Shown here: positions 37,043-42,763 of the stretch, piece after piece
How positions within the stretch are numbered: position 1 is the stretch's first letter
How the letters are laid out: each line of letters begins with the position of its first letter
Assembly: GCA_018266455.1 (NCBI GenBank)
Contig: JAFEAJ010000040.1
Location: forward strand, 1 to 42,763
Reading direction: 5' to 3'
Source: Bacteroidota bacterium
GTDB lineage: Bacteria; Bacteroidota; Bacteroidia; Chitinophagales; Chitinophagaceae
Length of the DNA: 42,763 nt
The notes under the pieces: model-generated
Told to the model about the DNA's origin: nothing
Seen by the model: only the letters and a program-made list of their open reading frames with translations
Database searches by the model: none
Position numbers and translations under genes: made by a program

Positions 37043-37891
37043 TTGCAAAACATTTTTTTGAGAACAGCAGATTTTTTCATTTTCAGCAGCCTCTATATTT
37101 CGTTATGTGCTGTGCTGATGGTTTATCAAACCTCGCATTTGTTCTTCCATAAACTTCCTCCAGCTTCATTATTGATTTTCGTTTTCTTCTCTACCATCTG
37201 CAGTTATAATTTTCACTGGTACCTGACGCCCCATTCTGCAACTTCTTCTGTACGCGTTTTATGGACACAAAAGCATAAAATGCTCCATCTCACCTTATAT
37301 ACGATTGGATTGATCGGTTCAGCAATCTATTTTTTTGTGCTCCGTGAGCACTGGATGGCGCTTTTGTTCGCCGTGTTTGTAACGTTCCTCTACTCAGCGC
37401 CTAAAATTCCGCAACACCTGTTCAGGCAATTAAAGGATATCGCTTTGGGCAAAACAATATTCCTTGCGCTGGTATGGATGTACGTAACCACCCTCCTGCC
37501 AGTGTTTATTTCTAACCATCCTTTACAACTGTGCCATTTACTATTTGCTTCAAGCCGTTTTTTCCTGATCTATTCCATCTGCATCATTTTCGACTATCGC
37601 GATCGCGAAGACGACAAGAGCAATGGCATCAGGAGCCTGATTACCTATTTCGGCGAAAAAGGAATCAATAATTTATTCATCTTGTCATTAGCTTTATTTT
37701 TCTTATTCACGTGTTGCCTTTATTTTTTTGATTATTCTTTCCGCTCCATAATCATATTGCTCGTGCCGGGAGCTGTTGTAGCTGGGTTATACAATTATTC
37801 AAAAAAGAATTTTTCGGATTACCTCTACTATTTTGTTCTTGACGGGCTCATGATGTTCTCTGGCTTATTAATGATAATTTTCAATATTTAA
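37043..37891 (+). CDS. UbiA-like polytopic membrane protein, TTG start
   Basis: A 282-aa protein with seven to eight hydrophobic helices. It resembles the UbiA prenyltransferase superfamily: a cytoplasmic loop FDYRDREDDKSNGIRSL stands where UbiA has its second Asp-rich motif. The first motif (NDxxDxxxD) is replaced by SYNFHWYLTPHS, so classical Mg-diphosphate binding may be changed. The start is TTG at 37043 (MQNIFLRTADFF); a second TTG lies six codons later and no ATG is found until inside the first helix. The role is uncertain: either a divergent prenyltransferase or a non-catalytic relative. Confidence 0.7.
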   Translation: MQNIFLRTADFFIFSSLYISLCAVLMVYQTSHLFFHKLPPASLLIFVFFSTICSYNFHWYLTPHSATSSVRVLWTQKHKMLHLTLYTIGLIGSAIYFFVLREHWMALLFAVFVTFLYSAPKIPQHLFRQLKDIALGKTIFLALVWMYVTTLLPVFISNHPLQLCHLLFASSRFFLIYSICIIFDYRDREDDKSNGIRSLITYFGEKGINNLFILSLALFFLFTCCLYFFDYSFRSIIILLVPGAVVAGLYNYSKKNFSDYLYYFVLDGLMMFSGLLMIIFNI

Positions 37892-37892
37892 C

Positions 37893-37900
37893 TATTTTTG
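37893..37900 (+). promoter_or_regulatory. -7 box of the M42 peptidase gene
   Basis: TATTTTTG, an exact TAnnTTTG match, ends 19 nt before the ATG at 37920. Confidence 0.55.
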
Positions 37901-37919
37901 AATTTTAATTGAATTAAAT

Positions 37920-39038
37920 ATGGCAAAAAGCACAAAAGCAAAATCAAAAAAACCATCCATCCTTACTGACCATTCACTGAGTTTTTTAAAGAACTACATA
38001 AATAATGCTTCGCCTGTTGGCTTTGAGAGCAGCGGGCAAAAGCTGTGGCTCGAATACCTGAAACCTTATGTTGACGCGCACTTTGCAGACCCTTATGGAA
38101 CAGCCGTTGGCGTTGTTAACCCCAAAGCGCCATTCAAAATTGTGATAGAGGCCCATGCTGATGAAATAAGCTGGTTCGTAAATTATATAACCCCTGAAGG
38201 GTTGATTTATTTAAAAAGAAATGGAGGTGTTGACCATCAGATTGCACCGAGTATGCGCGTCTTCATTCATGGTAAAAAAGGGCCGGTAAAAGCTGTATTT
38301 GGGTGGCCGGCTATCCATACAAGGCTAAGCAATAACGATTCAAAAGAGCCGCAGCCAAAAGTCGATAACCTGTTCCTGGACTGTGGCGCCAGGACAAAAA
38401 AAGAAGTGGAAGGCTTAGGCATCCATATCGGCGCTGTAGTCACCTACCAGGAAGGATTTGACGAACTTTCAAACAACCACCTTATTGGAAGAGCGTTTGA
38501 CAACAGGATTGGAGGGTTTATGATTGCAGAAGTTGCCAGGCTATTAAAACAAAACAAAAAGCAGCTCCCTTATGCATTATATGTTGTTAACGCTGTCCAG
38601 GAAGAAATCGGGCTCAGGGGAGCGGAAATGATTGCCAGAAGGATAAAACCAAATATGGCTATTATTACCGATGTTACACATGATACAGCTACGCCAATGG
38701 TCAATAAAATTATTGAAGGAGATATTGTTTGTGGCAAAGGGCCGTCCCTGGCTTATGCGCCTGCAGTTCACAATAAACTCTTGTCAATAGTTCAGGAGAC
38801 TGCCGAAAAAAAGAAGATCCCGGTCCAGCTCCGGACCCTTTCGCGTAGTACGGGCACCGATACTGATTCCTTTGCCTATGCAAATGACGGATGCCCGTCA
38901 ATACTAATTTCCATACCTCTTCGTTATATGCATACAACGGTTGAAATGTTGCATAGAACGGATATTGAGCAGACTATACAGTTAATGTACGAAACGCTCC
39001 TTGTCCTGAACCCTAAAACAAACCTCAGCTACTTATAA
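37920..39038 (+). CDS. M42-family metallo-aminopeptidase
   Basis: A 372-aa cytoplasmic dinuclear-zinc peptidase of the M42 (glutamyl aminopeptidase/FrvX) family, usually a large self-compartmentalising oligomer. Metal and catalytic motifs are visible: EAHADEISWFV (first His-x-Asp), GRAFDNRIGGFM (bridging Asp), VQEEIGLRGAEM (catalytic Glu-Glu), ITDVTHDTATPM (Asp ligand) and IPLRYMHTTVEML (last His). The N-terminus is Lys-rich (MAKSTKAKSKKP). Its stop overlaps the ATG of the next small gene (TAATG), so the two are probably translationally coupled. Confidence 0.93.
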   Translation: MAKSTKAKSKKPSILTDHSLSFLKNYINNASPVGFESSGQKLWLEYLKPYVDAHFADPYGTAVGVVNPKAPFKIVIEAHADEISWFVNYITPEGLIYLKRNGGVDHQIAPSMRVFIHGKKGPVKAVFGWPAIHTRLSNNDSKEPQPKVDNLFLDCGARTKKEVEGLGIHIGAVVTYQEGFDELSNNHLIGRAFDNRIGGFMIAEVARLLKQNKKQLPYALYVVNAVQEEIGLRGAEMIARRIKPNMAIITDVTHDTATPMVNKIIEGDIVCGKGPSLAYAPAVHNKLLSIVQETAEKKKIPVQLRTLSRSTGTDTDSFAYANDGCPSILISIPLRYMHTTVEMLHRTDIEQTIQLMYETLLVLNPKTNLSYL

Positions 39039-39205
39039 TGCATGAAATGCTGTTATATATTGACCCCGGCAGTGGAAGCTATCTCGTGCAAATGATTATT
39101 GCAGGCGTTTTGGCCGGTTTGTTTTATTTCAAAAACCTTTGGTTGAAAGTAAAGTCTTTTTTCACAAAAGGAAAAAAAGACGAGGCTGCTGAAAATGAAG
39201 ACTGA
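39038..39205 (+). CDS. YIDPGSGS small membrane protein, copy 1
   Basis: A 55-aa protein starting at an ATG that overlaps the M42 stop (TAATG). It reads MHEMLLYIDPGSGSYLVQMI, then one TM helix (IAGVLAGLFYFKNLWL), a basic stretch (KVKSFFTKGKKD) and an acidic end (EAAENED). It is too short for many gene finders, but copy 2 at 40938 keeps the same sequence over about 40 residues with many silent differences, which shows selection on the protein. Related small YxDPG(T/S)GS proteins occur in many bacteria beside sulfatase-like genes; their role is not known to me. Confidence 0.85.
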   Translation: MHEMLLYIDPGSGSYLVQMIIAGVLAGLFYFKNLWLKVKSFFTKGKKDEAAENED

Positions 39206-39294
39206 TCCGAAGTACGTGCATGATGAGTATATTGCCTTTACGCTATGGCAAAAATCTTTAACATAAATAATCGGTTCATTCATTCAACTGGTTT

Positions 39295-39302
39295 TATTTT
39301 TG
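39295..39302 (+). promoter_or_regulatory. -7 box of the first phosphatase-superfamily gene
   Basis: TATTTTTG, an exact TAnnTTTG match, 42 nt before the ATG at 39345. It rules out the TTG start at 39300. Confidence 0.5.
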
Positions 39303-39344
39303 ATAAGCCTGCCCTGTGAGATTGACAATATAGCTTACTTCCAA

Positions 39345-40859
39345 ATGAAGAAACATACGGCTTTACCGGCATTATTATTGCTTCCCGCTTTTTTTTTGCT
39401 GCACAACTACAATGAACTGTTTGGGTTCATCCCAGTAAAAGAAATCTTTTCCTATGCCGCATTGTTTTACCTGTTGTTGGCGGCAGGCTACGGCATCCTG
39501 AGAATAATGAAACTGAGCTCGCAAAAAGCAGCGCTTATACTTTTCCCTGTTGTTCTTTTCATGCTTTACTTCAAACCAATTCATAAAGCATGGGTCATCA
39601 TTACATTCAAAACTTTTTTTATCAGCCATTACATGGTCATGCTGCCTGTGTTTTGTTTGCTGCTTGTATTGCTGGCAAGAAAGATAATACGGATGGAAAA
39701 AATATCCCCGAAAACCTCAAATTTCCTGAACATTGTTGTTATTTGCCTCCTAGTGGTGGACATTATCACCGCTTTCCAAAAAGCTGCTGCACTCAATAAA
39801 AACCATAACCTTATTTACCCTGGCAAACCTCTTTCCGACAAATATGTTCCTCTAAAAAATATTCCTGACAGCGCTAAGCCTGATATTTATTTTTTTGTGT
39901 TCGATGAATACACCAACAATAGCACCTTAAAAAAAATGTGGGGCTATGACAACAGTTCCATCACCGATTGGCTTTCTTCAGAGGGTTTTGACATACTTTC
40001 CTCTACAAAAGCCAACTATTCATATACTGTTTTTTCAGTAAGCTCCACCTTCAATATGAATTACCTTGACAAAAAAGTGGGCGGAGATGGGACGATTACA
40101 GAAAATGTGCTTAAAGCGAACCAATCGCTCAGCAATAACGAAACTTTCAGTATACTTCAAAAAGAAAACTATACCATCCATTTTATTGCTCCTTTTAGCA
40201 ACACGATACACGAAAATGGCCTGGGGCATTTTTTCGATTACCTGATTGATGACCAGATCCCGAGCCAGACATTGCCAGCAAGCTTAAGCACAACCATTTT
40301 AACAGACCTGATTACAACCGGCTACGTGTATAAGAAAGACAGTATAAAATTTGAAGAAGAAATCGATGAAAAATTTGAGCAGATAAAAAACACGATTGAA
40401 CAAGTCAAACAAACTACCGACAGCAATAGCAACCGCAAACCAAATTTTGTTTACGGGCATATATTAGTGCCCCATGTGCCGCATGTTTATGATTCGGCAG
40501 GAAAACGGTTGTCATTCCACGAATATTTAGCTACCCCGCTTTTCGATACCTATACAGCCCAGGTAAAACTTGCCAACGCACTGATAAAAGAACTAATTAG
40601 CCATATTAAAACAAACAACAAACGGAACACAATAATAATCGTTGAGGGCGATCATGGCTTCAGGCGTTTCCCTGAATCTCAAAAAGAATTATGGCTGCCC
40701 AATTTTTATGCCGTCTATTTCCCCGATCATAATTATTCCATGTTGTATGATACAATGACTCCCGTGAATGCCTTCAGGATTGTATTTAATAAGTTTTTTA
40801 ATCAACACTATCCATTGCTGAAAGATTCCTCAGTTTGTGTAAAAGACTACTTTTATTGA
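39345..40859 (+). CDS. Membrane-bound alkaline-phosphatase/sulfatase-superfamily protein
   Basis: A 504-aa protein from ATG 39345. The N-terminus (about 1-150) has four or five TM helices (ALPALLLLPAFFLLHNY, FSYAALFYLLLAAGYGIL and others). The C-terminal domain faces the periplasm and has an alkaline-phosphatase-superfamily layout: KPDIYFFVFDEYTNN (first metal Asp), NYSYTVFSVSSTFNMNYL (nucleophile region), HILVPHVPHVYD and IIIVEGDHGFRRFP (Asp-His metal pair). LTA synthase and phosphoethanolamine transferases share this plan, so transfer or removal of a phospho- or sulfo-group on a surface glycan or lipid is plausible. The substrate is unknown. A second homologue starts at 42496. Confidence 0.85.
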   Translation: MKKHTALPALLLLPAFFLLHNYNELFGFIPVKEIFSYAALFYLLLAAGYGILRIMKLSSQKAALILFPVVLFMLYFKPIHKAWVIITFKTFFISHYMVMLPVFCLLLVLLARKIIRMEKISPKTSNFLNIVVICLLVVDIITAFQKAAALNKNHNLIYPGKPLSDKYVPLKNIPDSAKPDIYFFVFDEYTNNSTLKKMWGYDNSSITDWLSSEGFDILSSTKANYSYTVFSVSSTFNMNYLDKKVGGDGTITENVLKANQSLSNNETFSILQKENYTIHFIAPFSNTIHENGLGHFFDYLIDDQIPSQTLPASLSTTILTDLITTGYVYKKDSIKFEEEIDEKFEQIKNTIEQVKQTTDSNSNRKPNFVYGHILVPHVPHVYDSAGKRLSFHEYLATPLFDTYTAQVKLANALIKELISHIKTNNKRNTIIIVEGDHGFRRFPESQKELWLPNFYAVYFPDHNYSMLYDTMTPVNAFRIVFNKFFNQHYPLLKDSSVCVKDYFY

Positions 40860-40937
40860 CTATAATATATTGCTGCCAGCTAAATATCAGAAAAAAAATC
40901 TTATCTTGACTGAATAAATAGCCCTCAACTACCCACA

Positions 40938-41102
40938 ATGAAAATTTTCTTGCTGTATATTGACCCCGGCAGCGGAAGCTACCTTGTTCAAATGATCATT
41001 GCAGGCATTTTGGCCGGCCTTTTTTATTTCAAAAATTTATGGATGAGAATTAAATCTTTCTTTGTAAAAAGTAAAAAAGAAGAAAATTCGGAAAATGATT
41101 AA
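40938..41102 (+). CDS. YIDPGSGS small membrane protein, copy 2
   Basis: A 54-aa paralogue of the protein at 39038: MKIFLLYIDPGSGSYLVQMI, a TM helix (IAGILAGLFYFKNLWM), a basic stretch (RIKSFFVKSKK) and an acidic end (EENSEND). The motif and helix are nearly identical to copy 1, while the N-terminus and tail differ. Its stop overlaps the methyltransferase start by 8 bp (ATGATTAA), so the two proteins are translationally coupled. Single-pass topology with the conserved motif at the outer or membrane-surface end is likely; this is inferred. Confidence 0.88.
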   Translation: MKIFLLYIDPGSGSYLVQMIIAGILAGLFYFKNLWMRIKSFFVKSKKEENSEND

Positions 41103-42486
41103 TGAACCTACTGCTATCCAGCATCACCCCGCCTCTTTCAAAGACCCATCAGGTTTTATTTTCAAAGCAAACGGAAAATTTTACAGGCAAATCAACAGAT
41201 CCTATGCTGAAAACTATGACTTGTTAATGTCTTCCGGCTTGTACAAAGTCCTTACCGAAAAAAAATTATTGATCCCTCACACTGAGGTGATTGACAATGC
41301 CAATCAATCTCCAGATTGGTATAAAACGATTTTGCCTGAACAGTTGCCTTTTATAAGCTACCCTTATGAATGGAGTTTTGATGAATTGAAAGATGCTGCC
41401 ATGGTTACCCTGCGCGTTTTGAAAATTGCGGTAAAACATGGAATGGTATTGAAAGATGGCACGTCTTTTAATATCCAGTTTTATGAGGGCAGGCCGGTAT
41501 TTATCGATACGCTTTCTTTTGAGGAGTATGACGAAACCAAGCCCTGGATTGCTTACAGGCAGTTTTGTGAGTGTTTTTTATTCCCGTTGTTGATTGAGCA
41601 CTATCATAAAATCGATGCGCAGAAATTATTATCTGTATACCTGGAAGGCATTCCAGCAAGCACCACAGCGAAGTTGTTGCCTTTCAAAAGCCGTTTTAAA
41701 CTCAGCACCTGGCTGCATGTATACCTTCAGGCTTCTGTAAGCGCAAAAAATAAACCAACAAGCAAACCCGCAACAGCTTCGTTCAGCAAAACAAAATTGC
41801 TCAACCTCATTCAAAGCCTTCAAAATGCCATAAAGCCGTTAAGAGTTGAAACATCTCTCCAATCGACCTGGAACAACTATTATGATGAAACCATCCTGAG
41901 CAAAAATTATCTTGACGAGAAAGAAAAGATATTCCGTGATTTTATCAGCAATATCAATGATGGCCGCACGATGGACGTTGGTTGCAATGACGGTTATTTT
42001 TCAAAAATCCTGGCAGAGAAAAATAGGAACATCATTGCTGTTGATTTCGATAGCCAGTGCGTGAACAAGTTATATCTAGATATCAAATCGGGCACTACAA
42101 AAAACATTTTGCCTTTTTGTATCGACCTCACCAACCCCTCGCCCGCTTTGGGCTTTAACCATTTGGAAAGACAATCTTTTGCGGAAAGGGCCAAATCCGA
42201 TACCGTAACTGCCCTGGCGCTTATACACCACATCGTTCTGAGCAAAAATGTGCCTCTTGCAGATGTAGCTAGAATGTTCGCTGAGCTCACGATTAATCAT
42301 CTCATCATCGAATTTGTACCTATAACAGATGAAAAATCGAAACAGCTTATTGCCAATAAAGCCACATACCATAAGCCCTACAGCCCGGAAGCTTTCGAAA
42401 AGAATTTTTCCTCCTATTTTGAAACCGAAAGGAAAGCAATCATACCTGGAACGGAACGCATTTTATACCGTCTGAAAAAAAGATAG
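41095..42486 (+). CDS. NoeA-like SAM-dependent methyltransferase with an extra N-terminal domain
   Basis: A 463-aa two-part protein. Residues 1 to about 240 form a domain beginning DPSGFIFKANGKFYRQINRSYAENYDLL (in parts), with HGMVLKDGTSFNIQFYEGRPVFIDTLSFE. This resembles a degenerate kinase-type fold in which LKDxxxxN and xFIDxxSF stand for the catalytic loop and DFG. The C-terminal Rossmann methyltransferase has TMDVGCNDGYFSKILAE (SAM motif I), IIAVDFDSQCVN (motif II) and TALALIHHIVLSKNVPL. Similar proteins are annotated as NoeA (nodulation host specificity) methyltransferases. It is translationally coupled to the small protein before it, and a phosphatase-like gene follows after 9 bp. Cytoplasmic. 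Confidence 0.85.
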   Translation: MINEPTAIQHHPASFKDPSGFIFKANGKFYRQINRSYAENYDLLMSSGLYKVLTEKKLLIPHTEVIDNANQSPDWYKTILPEQLPFISYPYEWSFDELKDAAMVTLRVLKIAVKHGMVLKDGTSFNIQFYEGRPVFIDTLSFEEYDETKPWIAYRQFCECFLFPLLIEHYHKIDAQKLLSVYLEGIPASTTAKLLPFKSRFKLSTWLHVYLQASVSAKNKPTSKPATASFSKTKLLNLIQSLQNAIKPLRVETSLQSTWNNYYDETILSKNYLDEKEKIFRDFISNINDGRTMDVGCNDGYFSKILAEKNRNIIAVDFDSQCVNKLYLDIKSGTTKNILPFCIDLTNPSPALGFNHLERQSFAERAKSDTVTALALIHHIVLSKNVPLADVARMFAELTINHLIIEFVPITDEKSKQLIANKATYHKPYSPEAFEKNFSSYFETERKAIIPGTERILYRLKKR

Positions 42487-42495
42487 CTGCCCGCC

Positions 42496-42763
42496 ATGAA
42501 AACTGCATTGAAAAACACAGGGCTGTATCTTTTTCTGACGCCTGTGTTCTTTGTGCTTCATGGCTATGTTGAAAATTTTGGGCTGTTAAGCATAATAGAT
42601 TGCCTTTTTCTGCTGCTGACTTATGAAGGCATTGCTGCTTTGCTGCTCCTCTTCGTTTTGCTTATCAACAAAAAACACCTCAAAGCCGTTTTTATTTCTT
42701 TCTACATCACTTGCTTTTATCTTTTTTTTGGAGCTATTCGCGATTGGTTAATGGGATTAAATC
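42496..42763 (+). CDS. Second phosphatase-superfamily membrane protein, N-terminal part (cut by edge)
   Basis: An ATG at 42496, 9 bp after the methyltransferase stop, opens a frame that runs off the window. Its 89 residues are three hydrophobic helices. The line-up with the protein at 39345 is clear: TPVFFVLHGYVENFGLL against LPAFFLLHNYNELFGFI, an ILLLTYEG-like helix against FYLLLAAGYG, and KAVFISFYITCFYLFFGAIRDW against KAALILFPVVLFMLYFKPIHKAW. It is therefore almost certainly a paralogue, with a phosphatase/sulfatase-like domain expected beyond the edge. Confidence 0.75.
   Translation, partial: MKTALKNTGLYLFLTPVFFVLHGYVENFGLLSIIDCLFLLLTYEGIAALLLLFVLLINKKHLKAVFISFYITCFYLFFGAIRDWLMGLN

Overview
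The window looks like chromosomal DNA of a Bacteroidetes bacterium, probably of the Chitinophagaceae/Sphingobacteriia type. Supporting signs are many TAnnTTTG -7 promoter boxes, few Shine-Dalgarno sites, a short AroE, a 600-residue YidC of the MDRNTVIGF type, a FecA-like TonB receptor with no SusD, LytTR/LytS-type signalling and lipoproteins with Bacteroidetes-style lipoboxes. No rRNA, tRNA or CRISPR array was found.

Layout. (a) 1-3.9 kb, minus: a partial secreted protein, then the str genes rpsL-rpsG and, behind a terminator and a roughly 490-bp gap, fusA. (b) 3.9-10.1 kb: ilvE; a small signal-peptide/TM gene broken by a TGA; a conserved hypothetical gene with rdgB and a hotdog thioesterase; then aroE, a ComA-like phosphosulfolactate synthase and a TPR protein on minus. 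(c) 10.2-15 kb: two small envelope proteins, yidC and pyrG. (d) 15.5-18.5 kb: a LytTR response regulator and a TPR histidine kinase. (e) 18.5-26.3 kb, an accessory and decaying stretch: a possible truncated lipoprotein; a lipoprotein gene bracketed by two inverted, nested-palindrome MITE-like elements; a TonB receptor with a hypothetical protein; a peroxiredoxin; a scrambled remnant of a glycogen-debranching enzyme; and an amidase split by a one-base frameshift. (f) 26.4-39 kb: an FtsE-like ATPase; two glycosyltransferases with non-ATG starts; rpsO-pnp; prmA; plsY; a DUF3052-like protein; a Gfo/Idh oxidoreductase; a LuxE-like acyl-protein synthetase; a lipoprotein; a UbiA-like membrane protein; and an M42 peptidase.

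(g) 39.0 kb to the right edge is the most interesting part. It is a cassette of two 54-55 aa membrane proteins sharing a YIDPGSGS motif, two alkaline-phosphatase/sulfatase-superfamily membrane proteins (the second cut by the window edge) and a NoeA-like methyltransferase with an extra N-terminal domain. The order small - phosphatase-like - small - methyltransferase - phosphatase-like, with tight overlaps, suggests a duplicated module acting on a cell-surface or lipid-linked glycan. That function is inferred, not shown.

Most start sites were re-chosen from signal peptides, family N-termini and TAnnTTTG boxes. All family assignments come from reading the translated sequence; no database search was possible.
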